From: Armatimonadota bacterium
GTDB lineage: Bacteria; Armatimonadota; Fimbriimonadia; Fimbriimonadales; Fimbriimonadaceae
Direction of reading: 5' to 3'
DNA length: 64,000 nucleotides
Assembly: GCA_020161505.1 (NCBI GenBank)
Contig: JAIUNY010000005.1
Coordinates: forward strand, 129,983 to 193,982
The position numbers and the translations under genes were made by a program. Shown here piece after piece: positions 16,443 to 26,676 of this stretch. The notes below the pieces were generated by a model that saw nothing but the letters and a program-made list of their open reading frames with translations, did not search any database and was not told where the DNA came from. Position 1 is the stretch's first letter, and the number at the start of each line of letters is the position of its first letter.

Positions 16443-17354
16443 TTACGTCGCAACTTCAGGATCGGGGTTCGGTGGGAGAGCGCCCTGCTTTGCCCACCAC
16501 ACTCCCAGCAGAACTCCAAAAACCCCCAGCCCTTGAATGAGATTCATCGGCTCCCCTCGGAGGCCCCAGGCTCCCAGCGCGGCGACAATCGGGACAAAGT
16601 ACTGAGTCATCGAGGCTTGCTGCGGCCCCACGGCCTTGATTCCGATGTAGTACGACGCGAACGCTCCCGCACCCGCGAGAACCACGAGATAGGCCAGAGC
16701 ACTCCAGCCGATCCAGGTGATGGCAGTGAAATCGGTTTGGATCATCGGGATGACCCCGTAGGGAACCATGATGATCGCCGCGCCCGGGAAAGTGGCGGTG
16801 AAGACTCCCAGCGCGGGGCGGTCGATGAGCAGGGGACGCATCATGATAATCGACCATGCCCAAATCATCGCTGAGATCAACACGAGCGCCAGGCCAAGCG
16901 GCGTCCAATGCCTCTCTCCCGTTCCCGCCAGGATCACAGTGGCAACGCCTAAGTAGGAGAGCAATCCTCCGAACACCAGCGTCCAGCGAAACTTCTCGAT
17001 CTTCGTGACAACGGCAAAGAGGCTCACCCACAACGGTGCCGTCGCCAGGCAGACCGCACCTTGGGCCGCTCCCACGCGATCCATCCCTTCGAGGAAAAAC
17101 ACCATGTAAAGGCCGCTCGACATGAAGCCAGCCAGATAGTGCTTGAGATGCTCGCCCTTGCTCAGCTTGACCGTCTGCTTGAGCACCGCGGCCATCCAGA
17201 ACATCAGGGGCAGCATCAAGAGATAGCGAAGGGTGGCGATCGCCTTGACATCCCACTCCTGGAACGCATACTTGATCGCCACGAAGTTGAGACCCCACAC
17301 GATCACGACAAACATCAACGCCGGATGGGGCCAATTAATCTTCCGGCGAGTCAC
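16443..17354 (-). CDS. EamA/DMT superfamily permease
   Basis: About 303 residues, ten membrane helices in two EamA repeats. The first helix (PALMFVVIVWGLNFVAIKYAF) is the typical opening, and LRYLLMLPLM follows. I start it at a GTG (17354). The ATG at 17423 would lie only 17 bp from the divergent gene's ATG and add an unusual 23-residue hydrophilic head. Neither start has a strong ribosome-binding site. Drug/metabolite transporters of this group export amino acids or metabolites; the substrate is unknown. Confidence 0.85.
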   Translation of the reverse strand: MTRRKINWPHPALMFVVIVWGLNFVAIKYAFQEWDVKAIATLRYLLMLPLMFWMAAVLKQTVKLSKGEHLKHYLAGFMSSGLYMVFFLEGMDRVGAAQGAVCLATAPLWVSLFAVVTKIEKFRWTLVFGGLLSYLGVATVILAGTGERHWTPLGLALVLISAMIWAWSIIMMRPLLIDRPALGVFTATFPGAAIIMVPYGVIPMIQTDFTAITWIGWSALAYLVVLAGAGAFASYYIGIKAVGPQQASMTQYFVPIVAALGAWGLRGEPMNLIQGLGVFGVLLGVWWAKQGALPPNPDPEVAT

Positions 17355-17440
17355 AGGGTTGAGGTTACCTACCGAGATATCGTGGCCCCTTGGCCTAGGC
17401 CAAACTTGGAGATTCAGGATCAATCGCCCAAACTAACGAT

Positions 17441-18175
17441 ATGGCACTGATGCCTCAAGAGATGATCACCCGAATCGGTCGGGCGTATCTTCTCGGGCAA
17501 GAATGGATGCAACGCAACGGCCTCACCGACGAGGAATCGATTGATGTTGCTCTCTCCGCCGAAACCTATCGTTGGTTTTGGAAGCCGCATCAGGTCAGGA
17601 CAGTGCTCTTTACTTCCTTGCGCGAGCGCACGACTCCCCCGGAGCTGCTTGTGCGAGTCAAGACTCAATGGCTTACATGCGAAGGCCACAAATCGCCAGA
17701 CAGCTTCGTCCGCGCCCCCTATTGTCTGGGCTACGGCGAACCGGACATCGTTAACGGCACTCCGAGCGATCCCGGCGGAGCGAGCATCGCTTTCTGGAAT
17801 GTGCTGGCCAAGCTCGCTGAGCGACCCGAGTACGACGCCCAGGCCTCATTGCTGGATCGACTCGAATCCAAGGCTCGCATCCTTCTCGGGCTCCACGAGC
17901 GAGGGATCTGGCTGATCGATTCCACCCTTCACGGCGACCGCAACGATCGAGAGCTCATCAAAATTCGATGGCAAACCATCGGGATGAGCCACTACGAAGA
18001 CCTCGCCAAGCCGATCATTGTCGCGTATGGTCGAAGCCTGTACGACGATTTGCTCGCGGTGGGGGTGCCGGTTTCTGACTGGCTTTACCACCCGCAGGGT
18101 CTGGTTCAGCCGCAGCAGAAGCAGCACCAAGAGCGCGCCCTGGAGCGGCTTCTGCGCCTTTCGGCTAACGGCTAG
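17441..18175 (+). CDS. protein of unknown function, faintly uracil-DNA-glycosylase-like
   Basis: 244 residues, soluble. I cannot assign it. The order of segments loosely recalls the UDG superfamily: YCLGYGEPDIV with a GE(A/P)-type turn, a helix with W-x-VL, LLGLHERGIWLIDST (a strand like GVLLLN), and KPIIVAYGRSLYDDLL late. There is no convincing catalytic His motif after it. A conserved-looking RWQTIGMSHYEDL sits between. The gene starts 86 bp from the divergent permease and ends 26 bp before the ABC-F gene, so it is probably in one transcript with the latter. Confidence 0.6.
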   Translation: MALMPQEMITRIGRAYLLGQEWMQRNGLTDEESIDVALSAETYRWFWKPHQVRTVLFTSLRERTTPPELLVRVKTQWLTCEGHKSPDSFVRAPYCLGYGEPDIVNGTPSDPGGASIAFWNVLAKLAERPEYDAQASLLDRLESKARILLGLHERGIWLIDSTLHGDRNDRELIKIRWQTIGMSHYEDLAKPIIVAYGRSLYDDLLAVGVPVSDWLYHPQGLVQPQQKQHQERALERLLRLSANG

Positions 18176-18201
18176 TCTCCGCGTGGGATACCTTTATCGC
18201 C

Positions 18202-20109
18202 GTGATCCTCAGCGTCAACGGCGTGACCAAGCAATTCGGCATCGAGTACGTGCTCGACGGCGTGAGCTTTCGCATTGATGCTCGCGAGAAGGTCGCTCTG
18301 GTCGGGCGCAACGGCACGGGCAAAACCACCCTCCTCAAGATGATCACCGGGCGGATGGATCCGGACAAAGGCTCGATCCAGGTCGCACGGGGTGCGTCGA
18401 TTGGCTATCTGAAGCAGGAAGCACCCGTCACCCAGGGGCGAACCGTGCTGGAAGAGGCGCAGTCAGGGCTCGCGCATTTGCTCGAGCTCAAGCAGCGGCT
18501 CACCGAACTCGAAGCCACGCTCGAGCACAGCCCCACCCCCGAGGATCTCGACGAATACTCGCTCCTCAGCCAACACTTCAACGATCAAGACGGCTATAGT
18601 GCGGAGCGTGATGTTCAGACCGTGCTCCTGCGGATGGGGTTTACCGAAGACGAGTTTTCTAAGCCCACCGAGAGCCTGAGTGGCGGCGAAAAAACCCGAC
18701 TTGCCATCGCCCGAATCCTGCTCGAAGAACCCGAGCTCCTGATCCTCGACGAGCCCACCAACCACCTTGATCTCCAAGCCACCGAATGGCTGGAAGGGTG
18801 GATCAAGAACTACCACGGAGCCGTCCTCCTGGTCAGCCACGACCGAGCTTTTCTGGAGGCAACGGCGCAGCGCGTTCTGGAACTGAAGGGGCACAGCGTC
18901 CGCAACTACCCCGCGGGCTACGCCAAGTTCCTCCAGCTCAGGGCGGAATATGAGGCGGAGCAGGCGATGCTCGCCGCCAAGCAAGAGGCCCAAATCGCAA
19001 AGATGGACGAGTATGTCCGGCGATTCATCAACACTCAGCGCACGGCACAGGCTCGCGGTCGGCGCAAGCAGATGGAGCGCCTGATTGAGACCAAAATCGA
19101 CGCACCCAAGCACGATCGCGGCATGGCGGCCGGATTCCAGCAAACCAAGCGCTCCGGCGACCTGGTGCTGGAAACCAAGAAGCTGGACGTTGGTTTCTCG
19201 GACGAAACGCTCATCCACGGGCTCGATTGGATTGTTCAGTACCAAGATCGTTGGGGCGTGATTGGCGAGAATGGCGCGGGCAAATCGACTCTCATCAAAA
19301 CCGTGCTGGGGAAGCATCCCGCCGTTGGAGGACACTCCCGGGTTGGATCGAATGTGGAGCTGGGTTACTTCACCCAAGATGCCACTCAGCTTGATCTGGA
19401 TTCCACCCCGCTCGACTATCTCGTGTGGGAGTACGGGATGGATGCCGGCCCCGCGCGCGATCTTCTCGGGCGGTTTCTGTTCGAGGGAGACGACGTCTTC
19501 CGACCAATCCGCACGCTGAGTGGCGGCGAGAAGAACAAGCTCGTTCTCGCCGGCCTCACCTACGCGAATCCCAATCTCCTCGTGCTCGACGAGCCGACGA
19601 ACCACCTCGACATGGATTCTCGGGAGGCTCTGGCCAACGTTCTGAACGACTACAAGGGAACGCTTATCCTCATCTCCCACGACCGCTGGCTGCTGGGTCA
19701 AGTCACATCCAGCATCCTGGATGTCCGGCGAACCGGGGCGATCTTGTTCAGCGGAGGGTATCAGGAGTACCGGGAGCGGGGAAGTAAACCGGGATTTGCC
19801 GAGAGCGGAAAGTCCAAGAGCCAAACCAAAACGGCTGAATCCGTCGAGCCGACTCTGACACCACGCGAGCTCAGCAAGGAGATCGCCCGGATGCGCAAGG
19901 TCGTCGAGACGTGCGAGGAGACGGTCTTCGCACGAGAAGAAGCCATTTCGACCCTGGAGTCCACTCTCGCAGCACCCCCCGCTGGGGCAGACATCCATGC
20001 CCTGAGCTTGAGCTATCAGGAAGCGAAGGCCTCGCTGGAGACCGCGATGTCAGATTGGGAAGCCCAGTCGCTCCGACTCGAGCAGCTGGTGGCTCAACAA
20101 GCGGGCTGA
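18202..20109 (+). CDS. ABC-F family ATPase
   Basis: 635 residues, GTG start. Two fused ATP-binding cassettes and no membrane part. Cassette 1: GRNGTGKTT (35-43), LSGGEKTRLAIAR and LLILDEPTNHLD. Cassette 2: GENGAGKST, LSGGEKNKLVLAG and LLVLDEPTNHLDMDS. A basic linker RRFINTQRTAQARGRRKQMERL sits between, and a C-terminal coiled coil (about 550-635) is of the kind found in Uup-like members. ABC-F proteins act on ribosomes, relieving stalls or protecting from antibiotics. The linker plus C-terminal coiled coil point to the Uup/YdiF side, but the subgroup is not certain. Confidence 0.93.
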   Translation: MILSVNGVTKQFGIEYVLDGVSFRIDAREKVALVGRNGTGKTTLLKMITGRMDPDKGSIQVARGASIGYLKQEAPVTQGRTVLEEAQSGLAHLLELKQRLTELEATLEHSPTPEDLDEYSLLSQHFNDQDGYSAERDVQTVLLRMGFTEDEFSKPTESLSGGEKTRLAIARILLEEPELLILDEPTNHLDLQATEWLEGWIKNYHGAVLLVSHDRAFLEATAQRVLELKGHSVRNYPAGYAKFLQLRAEYEAEQAMLAAKQEAQIAKMDEYVRRFINTQRTAQARGRRKQMERLIETKIDAPKHDRGMAAGFQQTKRSGDLVLETKKLDVGFSDETLIHGLDWIVQYQDRWGVIGENGAGKSTLIKTVLGKHPAVGGHSRVGSNVELGYFTQDATQLDLDSTPLDYLVWEYGMDAGPARDLLGRFLFEGDDVFRPIRTLSGGEKNKLVLAGLTYANPNLLVLDEPTNHLDMDSREALANVLNDYKGTLILISHDRWLLGQVTSSILDVRRTGAILFSGGYQEYRERGSKPGFAESGKSKSQTKTAESVEPTLTPRELSKEIARMRKVVETCEETVFAREEAISTLESTLAAPPAGADIHALSLSYQEAKASLETAMSDWEAQSLRLEQLVAQQAG

Positions 20110-20129
20110 TTGACGGAACAAACGTCGTT

Positions 20130-20801
20130 CTAGCCCGAAGCCTTTCGTTCCTTTTTCTCGATCAGAGCCTTTTCGCGCTTGGCGTAGGTTTTCTCCCACG
20201 ATTTGAAATCGTTCCGACGGAAGAACTTCACCAGAGATCGGCGACCCGTGATCCGGTCTGCGCCGAACACGAACTTGTTGTAGCCGTACACGACCACGCC
20301 ATCGTGATTGATGGAGTTGTGCACCACCCAGTGCCGACCCTCGTGCTTCACCACGATGCCCGTGTGTCCCCGCCACTGACCGTTGTCTTTCTTGTACCGG
20401 TAGACAATGATGTCGCCCGGCTTGGGATCCTTCCGATCACCCTCCTTGAATCCGAGCTGCGCCATGGTGGCGTCGTTGAAAAGTTCCTTCGTCGTGAGTC
20501 TCATCCAGACCGGCTTGGCGCACCCTTTCAGGTAGTCCATCACGAACACGGAGCAGTCGTTTGCACCCCAAATATACTCGTTGCCTTTGAATTGGTACTG
20601 CTTGACCGCGTATGCGATCTCCGGCTGCTTGACCAGAACATCCTTCGGAACCTCAGTAAGGAGCAAAGGACGGTGATAGACCTCGTACTCCTGATATCCC
20701 AGATACCCCGCGTACCCCAGGATCGGCACAAGCAGCGCGACAACCCAAGGCCATCGGCGGCGCTTGCGTCGCTTGGTCGGGATGAGGTCGAGGGGCTCCA
20801 T
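20130..20801 (-). CDS. anchored NlpC/P60- or DUF1287-like cysteine hydrolase
   Basis: 223 residues: a basic N-terminus, one membrane helix (about 17-40), then a papain-like domain. The Cys motif is YIWGANDCSVFVMDYLKG; PKPGDIIVYRYKK and GHTGIVVKHEGRHWVVHN supply the later His. This order matches NlpC/P60 and DUF1287 peptidoglycan-linked hydrolases. The C-terminus is very Lys/Arg/Glu-rich. It probably acts on the cell wall outside the membrane; the bond cut is unknown. Convergent with the ABC-F gene. Confidence 0.75.
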   Translation of the reverse strand: MEPLDLIPTKRRKRRRWPWVVALLVPILGYAGYLGYQEYEVYHRPLLLTEVPKDVLVKQPEIAYAVKQYQFKGNEYIWGANDCSVFVMDYLKGCAKPVWMRLTTKELFNDATMAQLGFKEGDRKDPKPGDIIVYRYKKDNGQWRGHTGIVVKHEGRHWVVHNSINHDGVVVYGYNKFVFGADRITGRRSLVKFFRRNDFKSWEKTYAKREKALIEKKERKASG

Positions 20802-20864
20802 CTTGATCTAGTGAAGTTTACGGCGAATCATGCTTGGCCGTGGCGGCCCTTTTACAAAAAAGCC

Positions 20865-20914
20865 TGCAAAAAAGAGGCGAGCCGGGCTTGCCGAGGAGAA
20901 CCCCGGAGCCCGGC
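20865..20914 (-). terminator. intrinsic terminator after cydB
   Basis: On the minus strand the arms GCCGGGCT (20914-20907) and AGCCCGGC (20888-20881) are followed by TCGCCTCTTTTTT. It ends the cydAB transcript. Confidence 0.7.
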
Positions 20915-20968
20915 CGTTGACTGCCCGTCAGATCGTCCGAAGAACTCGGCGACCTGGCAGACCGTGCC

Positions 20969-22003
20969 TCAGTAGTGGAGGTGCGTAGTATCGACCTTGC
21001 CTCGGAACACCCAATAGATGGCTGCTGTGTAGGCCAGGACGAACGGAACACCGATGATCGCGATCGTCATCATGACGGTCAGGCTGGCTTGGCTTGCCGC
21101 CGTATTCATGATCGTCAGACTGTTCGCGGGGTCGTTGCTTGCGGGCAGCATGTTCGGGAACATGCCGATGCCGAAGAGGGCCAGGTTCGCCACGATGCTG
21201 AAGCAGGAACTCAGGAAGGCCAGGAACTCACGCTTGAAGTGCATCTCGCGCGGCACGTTGGCCAGAGCCAGGATGTTCAGCACCGGAAGGACGAACAGGA
21301 TCGGCATCTCTTGGAGCTTCTTCGCCATGTGGGGTGCCCAGATGAACGTGGCGACGGTCACGAGCGCAAAGCTCACGAAGTAGCCCCACATCACCTTCTT
21401 CACCAGACCCTTCATCTGCTCTTGCAGTTCACCTTCCGTTTTCAGCACCAAGTAGATGCCTCCGTGGAGCATGAACATGGTGAGCGTGGTCACTCCCAGC
21501 AGGATCGGGAGAGGATGCGACAGGAGCGTCCAGAACGATCCGGCGTACTCCTTGTTCGCATCAATCGGCACACCGAGGATGAGGTTGCCTAGAGCAACAC
21601 CCATCAGAATCGGGAGCAGAATGCTGGCGATTGCAAAGGCATAATCCCAGAACTTTCGCCACTTGGCCGAATTCTCTTTACTGCGGAATTCGATGGCGAC
21701 GGCTCGAAAGATGATGCCCGCGAGGACGAGCATGAACGCGGTGTAGAAACCGCTGAACGCGGTCGCGTACACGTCGGGGAAGGCGGCAAAGAGCGCACCA
21801 CCACCCACGAGCAGCCAGACTTCGTTCCCGTCCCAGACGGGGCCGATGGCGTTCAGGATGATCCGGCGATCTTTGTCGGTTTTAGCGAAGAGGTGGAGAG
21901 CTCCCGCGCCGAGGTCGAAGCCATCGAGGATGGCGTAACCGGTCAGCAGGACTCCGATGAGGATGAACCACGCGGTCGCGAGGTCGAAGGGATATTGAAT
22001 CAC
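20969..22003 (-). CDS. cydB: cytochrome bd quinol oxidase subunit II
   Basis: 344 residues, eight to nine membrane helices. Starts (GTG) [34 protein letters not shown], the diagnostic CydB opening with the conserved Asp/Phe-Asp-x-G. VWDGNEVWLLVGGGALFAAFPDVYA (WDGNEVWL) is the second hallmark. Together with CydA it forms the high-oxygen-affinity terminal oxidase that reduces O2 to water with quinol without pumping protons. The GTG start overlaps the cydA stop (GTGA). No cydX-like or cydDC genes are visible nearby. Confidence 0.96.
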   Translation of the reverse strand: MIQYPFDLATAWFILIGVLLTGYAILDGFDLGAGALHLFAKTDKDRRIILNAIGPVWDGNEVWLLVGGGALFAAFPDVYATAFSGFYTAFMLVLAGIIFRAVAIEFRSKENSAKWRKFWDYAFAIASILLPILMGVALGNLILGVPIDANKEYAGSFWTLLSHPLPILLGVTTLTMFMLHGGIYLVLKTEGELQEQMKGLVKKVMWGYFVSFALVTVATFIWAPHMAKKLQEMPILFVLPVLNILALANVPREMHFKREFLAFLSSCFSIVANLALFGIGMFPNMLPASNDPANSLTIMNTAASQASLTVMMTIAIIGVPFVLAYTAAIYWVFRGKVDTTHLHY

Positions 22004-23391
22004 TGGGTCACCTCAGACTTGGCCTTCTCTTGGAACGGAACCTTGGAGAGCCACTCCGGTTCGGGCTCTTCGTAGTCCACATCCGGCCCGAGCTTGATCC
22101 GCTTGTCCAGCAGATAGAAGAACAGGAAGGAAAGGAGCGCGTAGAGCAGGATAAACATCGTGAGCGAGCCCGCGATTTGTCCCGCACTGACAACCTTGGA
22201 GTGGGATTCGCTGGTGCGAAGCAGTCCGTAAACGCTCCACGGTTGGCGACCGACTTCGGCGGCCATCCATCCCGCCATGTTGGCGACGTGCGGCAGGGCC
22301 ACCGAAACCACCATGACTTTCAGGAGGAGGTTGTTTGTTTCCAACTTGCCGCGCATGGCTTGGATGAAACCAACCACCGTCAGCAGAATCATGAAGACAC
22401 CAATCGCCACCATGAGGCGGAACGACTGGAAGACCGGAGCCACAGGAGGTTGCTCGTCCTTCGGGATGTCGTTGAGGCCGACTTGGGTCGCGGCCTCGGG
22501 GCCAAGGAGCTGACCCGCGAGACCAGGGATCTTGATTCCGTTGACTTCGCCGGTTTCTGTGTTCACGGTGCCCATAAGGGTCAGATCAATCGGTTGACCT
22601 GTCTTGAAGTGGCCTTCCATCGCGGCGAACTTCTCGGGCTGGTTCTTCGCGACGCCAATCGTGGAGTCGTGACCGAGCCAAAGCTGTCCGAGCGAGGCGA
22701 GCATCGCCACGGTGATTCCGATCTTCATCGAAGCCCGCGCGAACTCGAGGTGTCGCTTCTTGAGCATGTAGTACGCGCTCACGGAGACGACGACCATCGC
22801 ACCGGTGAGGAACGCGCCCACTACCGTGTGGGTCAAGCGGTCAACGGTCGAAGGGTTGAACACCATGGCCCAGAAATCAGTGATTCTGGCTCGGGTGGTG
22901 CCGTCGGCGAGCGTTTCGATTCGGTAGCCGGCCGGAGTTTGCTGCCAGCTATTGGCAACAATAATCCAGATCGCGCTGAACATCGAACCAAGCGAGACCA
23001 TGCACGTGCTGAAGAAGTGCATCTTCGGACTGACTTTGTTCCAGCCGAACACCAGGATCGCGAGGAAACCGGATTCGAGGAAGAACGCGAACACACCCTC
23101 TGCTGCCAGGGCACTTCCGAAGATGTCCCCGACATAGCGGGAGTAAGTTGACCAGTTGGTGCCGAACTGAAACTCAAGGGGAATTCCCGTGGCGACGCCC
23201 ACCGAGAAGGTCAGAGCAAAGACAAGAACCCAGAATCGGGTCATCTTGTGGTAGAGGGGATCCTTCGTCTTCAGATAGAGGCCTTCCATGATGACCAGGA
23301 TGATTCCGAGGCCAATCGACATGGGAGGGAAGATGAAGTGGAAGCCCGCCGTAAAGGCGAACTGTATTCGGGCAAGAAGTTCCGCAGTCAC
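22000..23391 (-). CDS. cydA: cytochrome bd quinol oxidase subunit I
   Basis: 463 residues, a short Q-loop form. Haem ligand His18 lies in [27 protein letters not shown], the acidic [12 protein letters not shown] segment and the quinol-loop entry [12 protein letters not shown] are all present. [18 protein letters not shown] is the typical late motif. GTG start at 23391 with AAGG six bases upstream. Located in the cytoplasmic membrane with CydB; in other bacteria the operon rises at low oxygen. The 234 bp upstream is AT-rich and should hold the promoter. Confidence 0.96.
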   Translation of the reverse strand: MTAELLARIQFAFTAGFHFIFPPMSIGLGIILVIMEGLYLKTKDPLYHKMTRFWVLVFALTFSVGVATGIPLEFQFGTNWSTYSRYVGDIFGSALAAEGVFAFFLESGFLAILVFGWNKVSPKMHFFSTCMVSLGSMFSAIWIIVANSWQQTPAGYRIETLADGTTRARITDFWAMVFNPSTVDRLTHTVVGAFLTGAMVVVSVSAYYMLKKRHLEFARASMKIGITVAMLASLGQLWLGHDSTIGVAKNQPEKFAAMEGHFKTGQPIDLTLMGTVNTETGEVNGIKIPGLAGQLLGPEAATQVGLNDIPKDEQPPVAPVFQSFRLMVAIGVFMILLTVVGFIQAMRGKLETNNLLLKVMVVSVALPHVANMAGWMAAEVGRQPWSVYGLLRTSESHSKVVSAGQIAGSLTMFILLYALLSFLFFYLLDKRIKLGPDVDYEEPEPEWLSKVPFQEKAKSEVTQ

Positions 23392-23546
23392 TGTGGACCT
23401 TCCTCCCGACGGGCAGCGAGAGATATATGTCCCATACGTTAAATATTCTGAGGAACCTCAAAAAGGAAGAAAATGGTAACGAAAATGTGTAGAATAGGCA
23501 GGTTCAAGAAGGTGGGGGAAATGCCTAGGACTTCTATCTATTAAGA

Positions 23547-23568
23547 AACACGACGTTTTCGTCGTGTT
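23547..23568 (-). terminator. intrinsic terminator after the Kef-type antiporter gene
   Basis: A 9-bp stem AACACGACG / CGTCGTGTT with a 4-base loop, followed on the minus strand by TCTTAAT. It lies between the antiporter stop (23626) and cydA. Confidence 0.65.
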
Positions 23569-23625
23569 ATTCAGCATTAATCAATACATTTACGTCGCGT
23601 TTCGCTCTTATTCTTCTCTTATACT

Positions 23626-25329
23626 TTAGTTGTAAGGAGTTGTCTTTTGCCAGTCGATGCTGGGGTCGGACGTTTCCGGCTCATCGGACTGATGCACGGC
23701 TTGGAGCGCTGCCACGAGTTGGCCCATCCGCTCGCCGACGAGCATTTCTTCGTCCACAACATCGTTCGCTCCAACGGTGCCGAGCTCATCGGCATAGATA
23801 TGGTAACGGGCTCGGACCACCAGCGGCGTGTCCGGCGCGACCGACTTGCATTGAGCCACCACGAGTCGGGCCAGATGGTGATCGCTGATCGTGACGAGAA
23901 CCGCCTCCGCGTCATGGATGTTTACCGCCTCCAGAATCTCATGGCTCGTGGCATCCCCAATGTATCCCCGGTGCCCATGTTCCTCGGCGAGCCTGACCAA
24001 TCGAGGATCCAAATCAACGACAATCCGCGGATTGGGCAGAGCGCGCAGAGCCAAGCACGTGGCTTGGCCCGCTTCGCCGTACCCGATGATGAGCAGGTGA
24101 TCTCGAAGCGTTGTCTGCTTGATTTCGCGTTCATTTCGGGCGAGCTTTCTTGCCGGGAAGATGCGTTTGGCCATCTGCCGAGAGATTCGCAGGGCATTTC
24201 CGGTCGTGAAGGGCGCTACAAAGAGGGTCAAAAGCGTGGTCGAGATCAGGAGTTGGAAGATGTTCTCGGGGAGCAGCGCCGCATCTTTGCCGATGCTCAT
24301 GATGACAAAGCTGAACTCTCCGATCTGCCCCAGCGCAATCGCCGCCGCCAGAACTTCAATGATCCCTTTGATGAAGAATCGCAGGGCCAGGTAAGTCACC
24401 ACGACCTTGATCGCGATGACCGCCAGCGTCATCCCGAGCACGAGCACGATGTTCTGCGCCATCCAGGTCACATCCGCGAGGAGCCCGACGGAGACGAAAA
24501 AGAGCGTAACAAACAAGGTTCGCAGGGGCAGAACATCCGCACGCATTTGGTGGCTGAACTTGCTTTCGGCCAGAAGCATCCCGGCGAAGAACGCCCCGAG
24601 CGCCGGTGAGATTTTGAGCTCGTGCGCTGCCCAGGTTGCGCCCACGCAAGTGACAATCGCCAGGATGATCGGCAACTCCCGATTCTTCGCCACGATCTTC
24701 TCGTGGAGCAAGCGGGGAACCACCTGGCTCACAAACACGATCAATCCAAGAACGAGCAGAACCGCCGAAGCAAGCGCCCAGGAGATATCCGCGAGCACGT
24801 TCTTGCTCCCGGATCCCATGAAGGTGACGGCCAGCACCAGCGGCACCACCGCGATGTCTTGAACCAACAGGACGCCGAGGGTGGTCTTGCCGTGCCGAGA
24901 ATCGAGGTCATTTTTGGCCCGCAGAACACGGATCACGATCGCGGTGGAACTCAGCGCGCACGCCGCACCAAGAACGAATCCCGTCTGCCACGCGAGCCCA
25001 AACCCAATGGCCACCGGGATCGCCACGCCGATGATCGCTAGAATCATCGCCACCCCGCAAAGGAGAACCGGCGCGCCGAGCTTCTTGACGCTCTTCCAAC
25101 TGAACTCGAGTCCGATCGTGAAGAGGAGCAAGGCCACCCCGATCTCGGCAATCACGAGAACCTGGTCGTTCTGGCTGACCAGAGCAAATCCGCCCGGCCC
25201 GACGATCGCCCCAGCCAGCAAATAGCCAATGATCGCGTTCAGACGGATTCTTTCGAAGAAAAGGCCGAGCAGCAAGGCTCCGCTCAGGGCGATCAGCAGA
25301 TCGAGAACAAGAGCCCATCCTTCCTTCAT
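23626..25329 (-). CDS. Kef-type cation:proton antiporter with RCK domain
   Basis: 567 residues. A CPA2 antiporter domain with 12-13 helices (about 1-385) contains FERIRLNAIIGYLLAGAIVGPGG, GLEFSWKS, LSSTAIVIRVL and GAFFAGMLLAES. A TrkA-N/RCK nucleotide-binding domain follows (about 410-530; HLLIIGYGEAGQATCLAL, then DLDP). It probably exports K+ or Na+ against H+, gated by NAD(H) or a related ligand. Glutathione-specific KefB/C residues cannot be judged. It is divergent from the MFS gene at 25393, 63 bp away. Confidence 0.9.
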   Translation of the reverse strand: MKEGWALVLDLLIALSGALLLGLFFERIRLNAIIGYLLAGAIVGPGGFALVSQNDQVLVIAEIGVALLLFTIGLEFSWKSVKKLGAPVLLCGVAMILAIIGVAIPVAIGFGLAWQTGFVLGAACALSSTAIVIRVLRAKNDLDSRHGKTTLGVLLVQDIAVVPLVLAVTFMGSGSKNVLADISWALASAVLLVLGLIVFVSQVVPRLLHEKIVAKNRELPIILAIVTCVGATWAAHELKISPALGAFFAGMLLAESKFSHQMRADVLPLRTLFVTLFFVSVGLLADVTWMAQNIVLVLGMTLAVIAIKVVVTYLALRFFIKGIIEVLAAAIALGQIGEFSFVIMSIGKDAALLPENIFQLLISTTLLTLFVAPFTTGNALRISRQMAKRIFPARKLARNEREIKQTTLRDHLLIIGYGEAGQATCLALRALPNPRIVVDLDPRLVRLAEEHGHRGYIGDATSHEILEAVNIHDAEAVLVTISDHHLARLVVAQCKSVAPDTPLVVRARYHIYADELGTVGANDVVDEEMLVGERMGQLVAALQAVHQSDEPETSDPSIDWQKTTPYN

Positions 25330-25392
25330 TGCCCGTCATTCTACAGGGTGACGCGGCTCCAAAACTGCTGATCTCGCCCCAAGGGGCCGTCC

Positions 25393-26676
25393 GTGGTTCG
25401 TGAATGGAATAAGCTGGAGTTCATGGAGCCCGGCCGGAATGGATTCATCGCCGCCATCAAGGCATGGCCTGGCTTCCGCGTCTTCGCTTTCCCCGATTTC
25501 CGCCTGATCTGGATCGGGGCGTTTCTCTCCTTCACCGGCTCCCAGGTGCAGATGGTCGCCCAGGGTGCCTACGTGTACGAAATCACCGGGAGCAAGAGCG
25601 CTCTGGCTTTCGTGACGTTCTGTTCCATGATTCCCGTGACGATCTTCGGACCGATTCTCGGCGCGATGGTGGATATCTGGGATCGACGCAAGATCATGAT
25701 TGGCACGTCGATTCTTCTCAGTGCGGTTACGGGAGCGAACGCGATTGCCGCAAGCATGGGTGTTCTCAGCTACGCCCAGCTGATTGCCGTCGCCCTCATC
25801 GGGGGATTTGTCCAGACCGTTGAGCCTCCTAGCCGTCAAACGATTGTCAGGGAAGTCGTTGGGGACAAGGAGCTCGCCTCTGCCATCCCTCTCCAAGCGA
25901 TGACGTTTAATCTTGCCAGGGTCATCGGCCCGGCTATCGGTGGCATTCTGGCGGCCGCCGTGGGCTACGCCATCTGCTTCTGGGTGAATACGGTTAGCTT
26001 CCTCGCCGTGGGCGTGTCGGCTTCGATGATCAAAACCAAACTGGCTCCGCCTCAAAAGCGCGTCCAGCCGATCAAAGATCTCATCGCCGAGGGGATTCGT
26101 TACACCTTCCGCAATCCAAACCTCCGACTCCTTTTCTTCATGGAGGCGGCGATCTCCACCTTCGGCACCTCCTATCTCTTTCAGATGCCCGCGATCACCA
26201 AAGATCTCTTCGGGCTCGACAAGGCGGGTCTCGGGCTGTTCCACTCGGCGGTCGGTGTGGGGGCGTTCCTGGGGCTGATCACGATCACCAGCCTCTCTGT
26301 TCGGCCGATCAAGACCAAGATCGTTCGGTATGCGATGGGCACGTTTGTGCTGGCGATGATTCTTCTCAGCATCGCTCCCAGTCCGATCCTTGCGCTGCCG
26401 TGCGTCGCCCTTCTCGGCGCCTGCACGATCATGCAGTTCAACACGACAAACACTCTCTTCCAGATGCTGTCCCCGGAGGCACTGCGTGGACGTGTCATCA
26501 GTATGCACATGTGGGCGATCGCTGGACTGGCTCCGATCGGAACCCTTGTGATGGGATGGGTGGCGGATGGATTCGGCCTTCGTACGATGCTCATGTGCGG
26601 CGCAGCGGGTGTGGGAGCCTGTTTCCTTTTCGCCCTCTCGCGCCGGCAAGATCTCGCCGAACCTCCCATTGCGTAG
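25393..26676 (+). CDS. MFS transporter (EntS-like)
   Basis: 427 residues, about 12 helices, same MFS_3 group as the protein at 9896-11200. It has FRVFAFPDFRLIWIGAFLSFTGSQVQ, MVDIWDRRKIMIGTS and PSRQTIVREVVGDKELASAIPLQ. The start is GTG at 25393: AAGGGG lies six bases upstream, while the ATG at 25423 has its GGAG only three bases away. Substrate unknown; exporters of siderophores or drugs are the nearest types. Confidence 0.87.
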   Translation: MVREWNKLEFMEPGRNGFIAAIKAWPGFRVFAFPDFRLIWIGAFLSFTGSQVQMVAQGAYVYEITGSKSALAFVTFCSMIPVTIFGPILGAMVDIWDRRKIMIGTSILLSAVTGANAIAASMGVLSYAQLIAVALIGGFVQTVEPPSRQTIVREVVGDKELASAIPLQAMTFNLARVIGPAIGGILAAAVGYAICFWVNTVSFLAVGVSASMIKTKLAPPQKRVQPIKDLIAEGIRYTFRNPNLRLLFFMEAAISTFGTSYLFQMPAITKDLFGLDKAGLGLFHSAVGVGAFLGLITITSLSVRPIKTKIVRYAMGTFVLAMILLSIAPSPILALPCVALLGACTIMQFNTTNTLFQMLSPEALRGRVISMHMWAIAGLAPIGTLVMGWVADGFGLRTMLMCGAAGVGACFLFALSRRQDLAEPPIA

